Shown here in pieces: positions 30,720 through 38,996 of a DNA stretch of 50,335 nt. The stretch spans positions 1 to 50,335 of the forward strand of contig FR899620.1 in the NCBI GenBank assembly GCA_000437435.1, written 5' to 3'. Position numbers and translations under genes: made by a program. Source of the stretch: Clostridium sp. CAG:768. GTDB lineage: Bacteria; Cyanobacteriota; Vampirovibrionia; Gastranaerophilales; Gastranaerophilaceae. The notes beneath the pieces were generated by a model. It was not told where the DNA came from. It made no database searches and saw only the letters and a program-made list of their open reading frames with translations. Each line of letters begins with the position of its first letter. Positions within the stretch are counted from its first letter, which is position 1.

Positions 30720-31438
30720 TTATTTTGTTATCATTTCATAATTTAAAGTATTGCCAGTTATCGCATCATAAAAATCACCTTGGAATTGAACAAATTTTTC
30801 TGGGTTTACAATAAAAGAAAAAGTGTCCGCACCATATTGGTTCGGGCCTTTTTCTCCATTAGTGTCGAAAAATATTAATCCACATTGATTACTATAATTA
30901 TAAATTGGATTTCCATCTGCATCGGTTGTGCCGGAATCAAATTTAGACAGACAATTTCCTCCAACATTCCTTGTATTATATGACATAATTGCTATTGTTG
31001 CACCATCAAGAAGTATTGCTTTTGCTTGTGCATGAGAAGTGTAAAAATTATAACTCTCGCCTGAATTTTTTTGAGGTTTTGTCCCTTTTGCCCAACATCC
31101 GTTTTTTGTTCCACAATTTTGTGTAACTTGTATATATTTTGTTAAATCATTTAATACCTGTTCGCTTGAATTTTCAAAAATCACAGAATAGTCACTGTAT
31201 CCTGATTCTGCTTTTAACGAATTAAAAGCATTTGATATTGTTGAAAATGTTTTTTTTGATTGTGTAATAAGTACCTGATCTCTATATTTCCCAACGAGCG
31301 CAGGCATTGTCATCGCAGCAACTATGCCAATAATTCCTAATGTGATTAGGACTTCTGCTAATGTAAAACCCTTTAACCCCTTAAAATAAGCGACCTTCGC
31401 GGGGGGGGGGCAACCCTTAACGCTTTGAAATCAATCAT
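30720..31438 (-). pseudogene. prepilin-like gene, out of frame at a C10 tract (phase-off?)
   Basis: The promoter (TTGAAA, 17 bases, TATAAT at 31464-31459), GGAGG and ATG at 31438 are all good, but the leader frame shifts at a run of ten C (31410-31401) and stops soon after. With 8 or 11 C it reads without interruption into KGFTLAEVLITLGIIGIVAA and the body, giving about 239 residues. No ATG, GTG or TTG lies between the tract and the prepilin leader, so without a length change no normal product is made. The body has the shared EKGPNQYGADTFSFIV motif. This is a phase-variable gene in the off state, or an assembly error in the homopolymer. Confidence 0.8.
31401..31410 (-). repeat. C10/G10 homopolymer in the pilin leader
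   Basis: Ten G on the + strand (ten C in the coding strand), flanked by TCGC and CAA as at 18098-18107. It sets the reading frame of the prepilin gene. Confidence 0.9.
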
Positions 31439-31458
31439 TTTAGCCTCCTTTGTTTATT

Positions 31459-31487
31459 ATTATAAACTTTTATTTTAATTTTTTCAA
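31459..31487 (-). promoter_or_regulatory. promoter of phase-off pilin gene
   Basis: On the minus strand TTGAAA (31487-31482) and TATAAT (31464-31459) are 17 bases apart. GGAGG (31448-31444) and the ATG at 31438 follow. Confidence 0.75.
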
Positions 31488-31491
31488 GTGT

Positions 31492-32550
31492 TTATTTTAC
31501 GACTTTATGAAGTCCATGAGGTTTGTCAACGTTTCTGCCTAAGTCAGTTGCTATTTCTAGTGCTAGTAATTGTGCAATTACAACTAAACAGAATGATTTT
31601 ACTATTTCACTTTCACAATTTATGTCGATATTAAATTTTGGGTTAATTTTATCATTTGTGCAGCCTATTATGCAAAGAGGAGGATTATAATCTTCTTCTA
31701 TTTTGCATAAATTTTTTATTGCTGTGTAATTTAATTCATTTACTGAAATATGAACTAGAGCAGGTTTGTTGTTTAGAATTGCAACATGTCCGTGCATAAA
31801 TTCACCTAAAATATTAGAATATACGTTAATATATGATGTTTCTTTAATTTTTAATGAAGCTTCTTTTGCAATTGCATAAGATATTCCATCAGCTGTTATT
31901 ACTATATTTTTATATTTAGATAGGAATTTAGCTATCTCTTTTATTTCAGGCTGTAATTCATATGTTTTTGATATAAATGAAGATAATGTTTTTAATTCAT
32001 TAAGATATATTGAAATATCTTGACCTTTATGGGCTGCATATTTTAATACAAGCAATGTACAGCAAAGCATTTGAGTCGTCAATGATTTTGTTGCTGCAAT
32101 ACTTTTTTCTTCTCCTGCGCAACAATCAATTTTGAAATCAGATGCTTCCCAAATTGTAGAGCCTTTTTTATTTGTAATACAAAGAGTTTTCATGCCTAAT
32201 TCTTTAGCTTTTTTCAAAGCAGAATTAGTGTCAGATGTTTCGCCTGATTGTGTAATAAAGACATACAAAATATCATTATCATGAGGTACTGCAGATTTTA
32301 GCAGGAACTCGCTTGAATAAATAGCTCTAGCTTCTATTCCTGCGATATTCCCGAATAAATCTGCTGCAAATCTTGCACAATGATAGGATGAACCGCTTGC
32401 TACGAAAACTATTTTTTGAACATCTGTCGGAATATCAAATAATATGTAATTATTATCATTCACATGAGTTCTTAGTAAGTTATCAAGAACTTCTGCCTGT
32501 TCAAATATTTCAGTTTCCATGCTGGTTTTTTGTCTATCTTTGAAAAACAT
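31492..32550 (-). CDS. SIS-domain sugar isomerase/deaminase, GlmS-like without glutaminase
   Basis: This is a 352-residue protein with two SIS domains. IVFVASGSSYHCARFAADLF, FITQSGETSDTNSALKKAKELG, KSIAATKSLTTQ and the C-terminal NVDKPHGLHKVV parallel the isomerase half of glucosamine-6-phosphate synthase. The N-terminal glutamine amidotransferase domain is missing, so it cannot take ammonia from glutamine by itself. It could be an ammonia-dependent deaminase/isomerase of amino sugars or work with another protein. GAGAGG precedes the ATG. It follows gatB after 24 bases. Confidence 0.78.
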   Translation of the reverse strand: MFFKDRQKTSMETEIFEQAEVLDNLLRTHVNDNNYILFDIPTDVQKIVFVASGSSYHCARFAADLFGNIAGIEARAIYSSEFLLKSAVPHDNDILYVFITQSGETSDTNSALKKAKELGMKTLCITNKKGSTIWEASDFKIDCCAGEEKSIAATKSLTTQMLCCTLLVLKYAAHKGQDISIYLNELKTLSSFISKTYELQPEIKEIAKFLSKYKNIVITADGISYAIAKEASLKIKETSYINVYSNILGEFMHGHVAILNNKPALVHISVNELNYTAIKNLCKIEEDYNPPLCIIGCTNDKINPKFNIDINCESEIVKSFCLVVIAQLLALEIATDLGRNVDKPHGLHKVVK

Positions 32551-32574
32551 TTGACCTCTCTTGGCTAATTAATT

Positions 32575-34017
32575 TTAACCCAATAATTCTTTCAAAATTT
32601 CGTTAACAGCTTTAGGGTTAGCTCTGCCTTTAGTTTCTTTCATTACTTGTCCTACAAAGAAGCCTAAAAGTTGGACTTTTCCGTTTTTATAAGCATTAAC
32701 TTGGTTTGGATTAGAATCAATTACTTTTTGTACAATTTCTTTAATAGCACCTGTATCTGAAATTTGGCTTAATCCTCTATCTTCAACGATTTTAGATGCT
32801 TTAGTTCCATCTTTCATCATATCAATAATAATTTGTTTTCCGATATTATTAGAAATTGTATTTTTTTCGATAAGTGAAATTAATTCTACAAGATTTTCTG
32901 GAGTTAATTTTGTATCAGTAATTTCTAATTTTTCTTCTTTCAAGTAAGCTGCAATTTCACCCATAATAAAGTTTACTGCAATTTTTGGAGAAGCGCCTAA
33001 TTTTAATACTTCATCAAAGAATAATGCAAGACCCATTTGTTCTACAATTACTGAAGCATCATATTCGCTTAATCCTAAGCTCATATAACGTTCGCGTTTT
33101 GCTTGAGGTAATTCAGGCATTTTATCTTTAATTTCTTGTACCCATTCTCTTGAAATTTTTAACGGCATTAAGTCAGGTTCAGGGAAATATCTGTAATCGT
33201 GAGCGTCTTCTTTACCTCTCATAGAACGAGTTTCTCTAGAGTTGTCGTCCCACAATCTTGTTTCTTGAACTACTTCGCCACCTTCTTCAACGATTTCGAT
33301 TTGTCTGTCGATTTCGTATTCAATTGCTCTTTGAAGAGCTGAAAAACTGTTTACGTTTTTAATTTCAGCACGTGTACCGAATGTTTTAGAGCCTTTAGGC
33401 ATAATAGAAATATTTGCGTCACATCTCATAGATCCTTCTTCTAAGTTCCCATCGCATACACCGATATAACGTACGATATTTCTTAATTCTTCCATATAAT
33501 TTCTTGCTTCTTCAGATGATCTCATATCAGGTTCTGATACGATTTCTAATAATGGAGTTCCAGCTCTGTTTAAGTCTACTAAAGAGTAAGAAGAACCAGC
33601 AAGTCCATCTGCACCTGCGTGAACAAGTTTTCCAGCATCTTCTTCTAGGTGAGCACGAGTGATACCTATTCTCTTACCTTTTACATCTAAATAGCCGTTA
33701 ACACAAATAGGTTCATCATATTGTGAAATTTGGTAGCCTTTTGGAAGATCCGGATAAAAATATTGTTTTCTGTCAAATTTACATCTTTCTGGAATTTCGC
33801 AATTTAATGCAAGTCCTGTCAAAATTCCCATATTAACAACTTCTTTGTTTAATACTGGTAGTACTCCTGGCATTCCTAATGTAATAGGGCTTGTTTCAGA
33901 GTTTGGCTCTTTCCCAAATTCACATCCATCTGGTGCGAAAATTTTTGATTTGGTTTTTAATTGTGCGTGAACTTCTAAACCTATAACTACTTCATATTTA
34001 TCTCTTAAATTTTCCAT
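32575..34017 (-). CDS. gatB: Asp/Glu-tRNA(Asn/Gln) amidotransferase subunit B
   Basis: This is a 480-residue protein starting MENLRDKYEVVIGLEVHAQL after AGAGGG; an upstream in-frame start adds 16 unlikely residues. GCEFGKEPNSETSPITLGMPGVLPVLN, the phosphorylation site region and the C-terminal YqeY-like domain (ending KETKGRANPKAVNEILKELLG) are complete. It makes Gln-tRNA and/or Asn-tRNA together with GatA and GatC, which are not here. This agrees with a gltX that charges tRNA-Gln with glutamate. Confidence 0.97.
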   Translation of the reverse strand: MENLRDKYEVVIGLEVHAQLKTKSKIFAPDGCEFGKEPNSETSPITLGMPGVLPVLNKEVVNMGILTGLALNCEIPERCKFDRKQYFYPDLPKGYQISQYDEPICVNGYLDVKGKRIGITRAHLEEDAGKLVHAGADGLAGSSYSLVDLNRAGTPLLEIVSEPDMRSSEEARNYMEELRNIVRYIGVCDGNLEEGSMRCDANISIMPKGSKTFGTRAEIKNVNSFSALQRAIEYEIDRQIEIVEEGGEVVQETRLWDDNSRETRSMRGKEDAHDYRYFPEPDLMPLKISREWVQEIKDKMPELPQAKRERYMSLGLSEYDASVIVEQMGLALFFDEVLKLGASPKIAVNFIMGEIAAYLKEEKLEITDTKLTPENLVELISLIEKNTISNNIGKQIIIDMMKDGTKASKIVEDRGLSQISDTGAIKEIVQKVIDSNPNQVNAYKNGKVQLLGFFVGQVMKETKGRANPKAVNEILKELLG

Positions 34018-34178
34018 TTTTTCCCTCTTTATAGATTTTCTTATTAGTTTAAAATTCTTAGTCATTTGTCAGATAGATAAATTTTATTTATTTGGCAAGT
34101 AGGCTAAATTTTTAACAGTTTATCTCCTTATTTATGGCACTATTTTACCATAAACAAAGATTTATAGCAAAGGGAAAT

Positions 34179-34946
34179 TTAGTAGTTCATTTTCCAGCCT
34201 TCTTCCATAATTCTGGCAGCGCAACCATCTCCGCTAACATTTTCTGGAGCATCATATAGTTTCCCGTCTCCAGCGCAAAGAGAATCGTCATTTCTCCAAT
34301 ATTCACTTCCTGATGTATTGCCAGAAAAAGCTTTTGCATAATCTCTTCCATATAAAGGATATAAGTGACCGTTTTGTCCAACTATAAACTTAAATATATC
34401 TCTGCCATATTGATTAGGCCTACGTTCACTATTTACATCTATTAAAACTTCGGCACAGAAAGTATTAATTGTACTTATGTATTGGTGTGCTACTTGAACA
34501 CAGCCTTTTGGTTCAACGAGATACATAACTCCATCAGGGGTCATAAATTTAAATCCGCTTGTAGAACGCCAATCTTCATCTGTTGTAAGGTATGTATCTT
34601 TTGGCTTAAGATATTTAGATCTGATAGAAGGCATAATGGCTGTTCCGGATTTAGCAATTTTAACTATTTTAATTGATTTTGTCATTTCTTCTTCAAATTT
34701 ATTATTCCAATCATTATCAGAAGTTGTACTGCTATATACACCAGTGCATTCAATATCAGTGCATTCATGTCGAAACATGATGTTTTGCATAGCTTGTTCA
34801 TATTGGCTTAAAGCTTTTGCAAGTTGTGAAACATATTCTTTTTCGTGGTAGTGAGCAACAAGGCCTGGCATAGTAAGAGCTGCTACAACTCCTATTACAG
34901 TCATAGTTATCATAACTTCAGCAAAGTTAAATGCTTTTCTTTTCAA
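34179..34946 (-). CDS. prepilin-like protein with TTG start
   Basis: This is a 255-residue protein. GGAG lies 6 bases before a TTG at 34946, the best start; another TTG four codons earlier overlaps the binding site. The leader MKRKA|FNFAEVMITMTVIGVVAALT is a prepilin peptidase site with the Glu in place and the first-helix sequence slightly different from the other copies. ERRPNQYGRDIFKFIV near residue 175 is the shared family motif. Several Cys are present in the C-terminal part. It is probably a minor pilin or pseudopilin of a type IV system. Confidence 0.8.
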   Translation of the reverse strand: MKRKAFNFAEVMITMTVIGVVAALTMPGLVAHYHEKEYVSQLAKALSQYEQAMQNIMFRHECTDIECTGVYSSTTSDNDWNNKFEEEMTKSIKIVKIAKSGTAIMPSIRSKYLKPKDTYLTTDEDWRSTSGFKFMTPDGVMYLVEPKGCVQVAHQYISTINTFCAEVLIDVNSERRPNQYGRDIFKFIVGQNGHLYPLYGRDYAKAFSGNTSGSEYWRNDDSLCAGDGKLYDAPENVSGDGCAARIMEEGWKMNY

Positions 34947-34981
34947 ACCAGGCTCCAATCAAATTACATTTTTATTATAAA

Positions 34982-36109
34982 CTATTTTTTGAAATTTTCA
35001 AGTAATTTAATTAGTTTATTGTGTAGTGTTATATTGTGGACTCTCAAATAATTAACTTTATGTTCTATTGCAATTGAATTTAGTGCTAATGTATAAATAT
35101 CTTTTATTTCATTCGTTTCATTTTGCATGTCTAATAGACTTTTTCTTGAAATTCCAAGCATTATTGGACAATTTAGTGACTTTAGTTCTTCTATTCTTTT
35201 GATAATTTCAAAATTATCTTCTCTAGATTTTCCAAAACCAATTCCAGGGTCAATTATTATATTTTCTATTCCTTTAGAATTTGCAAATTCAATTTTTTGT
35301 TTTAGGTTAAGAAAAATTTCTTCCATTAAGTCATTATATTGAGGTGAATTTTGCATGTTTTCAGGAGTCCCTTTTGAATGTTGTATAATTACAGGAATAT
35401 TATATTTTGCAATTACATCAGCCATTTTGTTATCATAATCAAAACCTGATACATCATTTATAATATTAGCTCCTGCTTTTAGACATTCTTCTGCAACAAT
35501 TGAACTTCTTGTATCAATGCTTATTGTTATTTTATCTTTTGCAAATTCTATGATTGGTAATAATTTTCCTAATTGTTCATTATCAGATATTGGTGAAGAA
35601 TATGGCTTTGTTGATTCAGCACCTATGTCAATAATATCTGCACCGTCATTTATCATTTGTAAAAGATGTTCTTTTGCTTTTTCAAAATCGTTATATAGAC
35701 CACCATCTGAAAAAGAATTCTCTGTAATATTTAAAATCCCAACTAATTTTACTTTATCTTCATTGTTATTTTCGCTAACCAATAATTCTCCAAGTTCTTT
35801 TAACTTAAAAGGTTGAAATTTTAATTTTTCTGCAATTTTTTTTATTTGACTCTTACTTGCACCTAAAATGCAGTTGGACTTTTCAATTTTTCCAGTAATA
35901 ACTTCTCTATGAGTAGCACAATCTGCTCCGACAGAAATTGCGGTTTGTTTTAATATATTTGCTTGGGCTGGAGTTAGTGAATATATTTTAATATTTTTAT
36001 AATCAAATTTTTCAACAGCTTTGTGTATGTATGATTTGTCAAATCCTACTTGTTTTAATTCGTTTTTAATATCACAGTTTTTTAGTTCTCGTAAAATAAA
36101 ATCGTGCAT
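34982..36109 (-). CDS. folP: dihydropteroate synthase with extra N-terminal domain
   Basis: This is a 375-residue protein. Residues about 118-370 are a complete dihydropteroate synthase: GILNITENSFSDGG, GADIIDIGAESTKP, IDTRSSIVAEE, IIDPGIGFGKS, LGISRKSLL and LRVHNI. It joins p-aminobenzoate to the pterin for folate. The first about 115 residues (YSLTPAQANILKQTAISVGADCATHREVI...) are an added domain not found in the short E. coli enzyme. No ribosome binding site is seen; the ATG lies inside a strong hairpin. Confidence 0.9.
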   Translation of the reverse strand: MHDFILRELKNCDIKNELKQVGFDKSYIHKAVEKFDYKNIKIYSLTPAQANILKQTAISVGADCATHREVITGKIEKSNCILGASKSQIKKIAEKLKFQPFKLKELGELLVSENNNEDKVKLVGILNITENSFSDGGLYNDFEKAKEHLLQMINDGADIIDIGAESTKPYSSPISDNEQLGKLLPIIEFAKDKITISIDTRSSIVAEECLKAGANIINDVSGFDYDNKMADVIAKYNIPVIIQHSKGTPENMQNSPQYNDLMEEIFLNLKQKIEFANSKGIENIIIDPGIGFGKSREDNFEIIKRIEELKSLNCPIMLGISRKSLLDMQNETNEIKDIYTLALNSIAIEHKVNYLRVHNITLHNKLIKLLENFKK

Positions 36110-36132
36110 AAGCTTAGCTTAGCACGATTTTA
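36097..36132 (-). promoter_or_regulatory. long hairpin containing the folP start codon
   Basis: TAAAATCGTGC (36097-36107) pairs with GCACGATTTTA (36122-36132), continued by TAAGCT with AGCTTA, leaving one bulged and one loop base. The folP ATG (36109-36107) lies in it. On the minus strand the T-rich tail makes it also a possible terminator of the upstream pair of genes. Confidence 0.7.
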
Positions 36133-36154
36133 TGTATTTAACAACTTAATTATT

Positions 36155-36637
36155 TTAGTTTGCAACTTTGCTTTCAATAGTTTCGCTTGTAACTTTTGCG
36201 ATATCAGATACTCCGGATATTAGAGTAATGAACCCGAAGCCATAACCTAAAGCACCTGCTCCGGCTCTGAAAATTTTGCTTTCGACTAAAGGTTTTACAT
36301 ATTTCATTGATTTGAATTTAGTGCCCCAGTTTAATATCGCATTTTTAGCCCATTTTGCATTTTCTGCAACTTTCGCAAATAAACCTTTTGATTTTTTTGC
36401 AACATCAGAAGCTGTTTTAGTTGTTTCTGTTAAACCTTTCATTCCTTTAGATACTTTTGATGCAGAATCAAACATATCAAAGCCTGATTTAGCAGCTTTA
36501 GTTCTAGCAGCAGCTGTTGTTGCAGCTATAGCTCCGCCACCTGTTACAACTTTTTTTTCGGCATCTTTGTTATCAGAGTTATTGTTGTTAGCAGGTTGTG
36601 ATGTAAATGTTATTCTTTCGTTTAAAGAAATAGCCAT
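36155..36637 (-). CDS. unknown protein, Ala/Lys-rich with hydrophobic C-terminus
   Basis: This is a 160-residue protein. The N-terminal SLNERITFTSQPANNNN resembles the start of its upstream neighbour (NNYGLTFGARNQN). The middle is rich in Ala, Lys, Thr and Ser (GGGAIAATTAAARTKAA). A Gly-rich hydrophobic segment (about 124-150) could enter a membrane. GGAG precedes the ATG, and the upstream stop is 2 bases away. No family is recognised. It forms an operon with the gene at 36640-37305. Confidence 0.6.
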   Translation of the reverse strand: MAISLNERITFTSQPANNNNSDNKDAEKKVVTGGGAIAATTAAARTKAAKSGFDMFDSASKVSKGMKGLTETTKTASDVAKKSKGLFAKVAENAKWAKNAILNWGTKFKSMKYVKPLVESKIFRAGAGALGYGFGFITLISGVSDIAKVTSETIESKVAN

Positions 36638-36639
36638 TA

Positions 36640-37305
36640 TTATTTATCTCCTGCTTCACTTTGTTCTTTTAATGTTGTAACACCAGCAGCTACACCGCCT
36701 GATGCTCCTACAAAATTAACGGTAGCTTTTTCATAAGTTTCTTTTTTTACACCTGTAATTTTGTTATAAATAAATTTTATACCTTTTTTAACAGTGTTAT
36801 AAACAGCTTTAATTCCGTTGCCAACTGCTTTTGCAAATTTTACAATTGGAGCGCCTACTTTTGTTTTTTCAAATTTATTAATTTGAGCTAGAGGCATTTT
36901 ATAAGCTTCTGATTTCTTGAATTTTGTGCTAATCGTTGCAAAAGCATCTTTAATAAATGTATTAGTGGCTTTTATTTGTTTTTTTATACCTTGTACTGGT
37001 GCAGATTTTGCAATTTTAGAGAATGCTTGGATTGATTTTTTTGCACCCCAGCCTGTTGCCATTCCGCCTAATAAACCTGTTGTTACTACTGCTCCGCCTT
37101 TAATAATTTTTTCAGCCGGTTTTGGTAGTTTGAATTCGTCATTTTCAAGAAGTTCTTCTAAGTCTTCTTTTTGAGAAATTAATTCTCGTCTTGATTCTTG
37201 GTATTTTTTTTCTTCAATTTCTTCAGGAGTTAATCGATGATTTTGGTTTCTAGCTCCGAATGTAAGACCATAATTGTTAGAAAGTTTAGGCTGTACTGAT
37301 AACAT
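36640..37305 (-). CDS. unknown basic protein, partner of 36155 gene
   Basis: This is a 221-residue protein. The start is the ATG 6 bases after GGAG; an upstream start adds 13 residues that cover the site. The N-terminus MLSVQPKLSNNYGLTFGARN is followed by a charged coiled segment (about 20-55), a Gly-rich hydrophobic segment (GGAVVTTGLLGGMATGWGAK, about 66-85) and long Lys-rich helices. It has the look of a membrane-inserting or effector-type protein. No family is recognised. Confidence 0.6.
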   Translation of the reverse strand: MLSVQPKLSNNYGLTFGARNQNHRLTPEEIEEKKYQESRRELISQKEDLEELLENDEFKLPKPAEKIIKGGAVVTTGLLGGMATGWGAKKSIQAFSKIAKSAPVQGIKKQIKATNTFIKDAFATISTKFKKSEAYKMPLAQINKFEKTKVGAPIVKFAKAVGNGIKAVYNTVKKGIKFIYNKITGVKKETYEKATVNFVGASGGVAAGVTTLKEQSEAGDK

Positions 37306-37442
37306 AATTTTCTCCATTAAAGTAATTTTCAAGATACCTAACAAGCGTAAAGAAAATTTTTTGCTGGTAAAATTAATTTTTGTTAATGTTTTGTTACATT
37401 ATTTTTCACACTTTTACGGTAGATATTATTGCATATAAAGTT

Positions 37443-38369
37443 TTATTTGTAAACAAATTTACTACCTTGATGTGAAGACCTTTTAATAAATTCTCTATCG
37501 ATTTTATTGAGGCAATCAAATTTTTTACCTAACCATTGCGGAGCTATTAATTCAGAACTTAAACCATTGCCTGCAAGTCTATGAATTGTTGTGCTTGGAG
37601 GTAAATATTCCAGAAAATCACAAACGGTTTGAACATATTCATCTTCCCCCATAAAATCAATGCCACCATTGTCATAAATTTGAGCAAGCTTTGTGTTTTT
37701 TAGGGCACAGAGCATGTGAATTTTTACGCCATCGACACCAAGTTCTGCTAATTTTTGTGCTGTCTCCATTATTTCGTCATGAGTTTCCCAGAGTCCGAAA
37801 ATTACATGAACACAAACATTTATACCTGCTGATTTTGTTTTTTCATAAGCTCTTAAAAAACAATCGAAATCATGTCCACGATTGATTTTTTTTAATGTTT
37901 TATTGTGGATTGATTGGAGACCATATTCAATCCAAGTATAGTAGTTATCTTTGTATGATGAAATGAGTTTAATTTTTTCATTATCAATACAATCAGGTCT
38001 TGTACCTATTGAAATCCCGACAATGTCAGGTTGGTTGAGAGCCGAATTGTATATTTTTTCAAGTTCTTGTACTGGTTTGTAAGTATTTGAATACGCTTGA
38101 AAATATGACATAAATTTTTCAGCTTTAAACCTTTTTTTTAAATTTTCAGCTCCGACTGAAACTTGTTGTTCAATCGGTAAAAGATTTGAATGAGCTTGAG
38201 AAAAACTCCCGCCTTCGTCACAGAATATACAACCGCCTGTAGATATTGTTCCATCTCTGTTCGGGCATGAAAAACCAGCATCAAGAGTAATTTTATATAC
38301 CTTAACGCCGAATTTATTTTTTAAATGAGCGCTGTATTGATTGTAGCGCTTATCAGTATTATTAAACAT
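37443..38369 (-). CDS. radical SAM protein, YhcC (TIGR01212) family
   Basis: This is a 308-residue radical SAM enzyme. The start NQYSAHLKNKFGVKVYKITLDAGFSCPNRDGT, then GGCIFCDEGGSFSQ, gives the family's long C-x(n)-C-x2-C cluster. FQAYSNTYKP, GISIGTRPDC, WIEYGLQS and LCALKNTKL follow. These are all hallmarks of the TIGR01212 group, whose reaction is not firmly known (it belongs with tRNA/Elp3-like radical SAM proteins). It begins 2 bases after the stop of a small zinc-ribbon gene, so the two form an operon. Confidence 0.9.
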   Translation of the reverse strand: MFNNTDKRYNQYSAHLKNKFGVKVYKITLDAGFSCPNRDGTISTGGCIFCDEGGSFSQAHSNLLPIEQQVSVGAENLKKRFKAEKFMSYFQAYSNTYKPVQELEKIYNSALNQPDIVGISIGTRPDCIDNEKIKLISSYKDNYYTWIEYGLQSIHNKTLKKINRGHDFDCFLRAYEKTKSAGINVCVHVIFGLWETHDEIMETAQKLAELGVDGVKIHMLCALKNTKLAQIYDNGGIDFMGEDEYVQTVCDFLEYLPPSTTIHRLAGNGLSSELIAPQWLGKKFDCLNKIDREFIKRSSHQGSKFVYK

Positions 38370-38371
38370 AA

Positions 38372-38545
38372 TTATGAATTTTTATTTTCTTCTTCATCAT
38401 AAATTGGATAAACGTAATGTTCGCCACAATTTGGGCATACAACTTCTTGTTGTTTTCCGTCTTCTAATTTAGCTACTTCAAATAATGTTTTGCAACCTGA
38501 TTGTACGCATCTTATTGCCCAACTTGGTCTTATTAATCTTGCCAT
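38372..38545 (-). CDS. small zinc-ribbon protein
   Basis: This is a 57-residue protein with Cys13-x4-Cys18 and Cys37-x2-Cys40, a likely zinc ribbon, and an acidic tail (YDEEENKNS). GAGGAAA precedes the ATG by 5 bases. It is just upstream of the radical SAM gene. The start MARLIRPSWAIRC is positively charged. Its role is unknown. Confidence 0.75.
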   Translation of the reverse strand: MARLIRPSWAIRCVQSGCKTLFEVAKLEDGKQQEVVCPNCGEHYVYPIYDEEENKNS

Positions 38546-38693
38546 AAAACTTTCCTCTTAATAATTCTGTATTACAAGAATATTTTAGCATTCTAACTAT
38601 TTTTGTGCAAGTCCGTAAAGATTGATTGACTGTTGAATTTATTATTTAACTCTGCGAGTTAGAATTTATTATATTGTGAAAGGATATTTTGAT

Positions 38694-38996
38694 ATGAAAA
38701 AATCTTTAATGTTTCTCTCAATATTAATTGTGAGTTTTATTGCAATTTTTGATGCTAAAGATAGAATTAAAGAATTAGATGAAGTCGCTGCAAATACACC
38801 TGCTCAAGTTGAAATGAATCAATCTATTCAAAAGCCTAATGCTCAAATGAAATATAACACGAATGATATAAAAAAGAATTTAATTGAAAATTCTGACAGT
38901 ACAAATCAAAAAATTATGCAGGATAAAAAATTGCTGCAAAATAATGTTAATAATGTAGATAAAAGACGTGATACAATTAGTAATCCTGTAAATTAA
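38694..38996 (+). CDS. small exported protein of unknown function
   Basis: This is a 100-residue protein with a signal peptide or membrane anchor (about 1-20, MKKSLMFLSILIVSFIAIF) and a polar Asn/Lys/Gln-rich remainder with no Cys. AAAGGA lies 9-10 bases before the ATG used; a GTG further upstream overlaps it. It is convergent with the gene ending at 38993 and overlaps it by 4 bases. No family is recognised. Confidence 0.6.
   Translation: MKKSLMFLSILIVSFIAIFDAKDRIKELDEVAANTPAQVEMNQSIQKPNAQMKYNTNDIKKNLIENSDSTNQKIMQDKKLLQNNVNNVDKRRDTISNPVN

Noticed and set aside
36276..36680. Plus-strand 134-codon frame opposite the 36155 and 36640 genes.
   Set aside because: Shadow of Ala/Lys-rich coding sequence; spans two real genes with RBSs.
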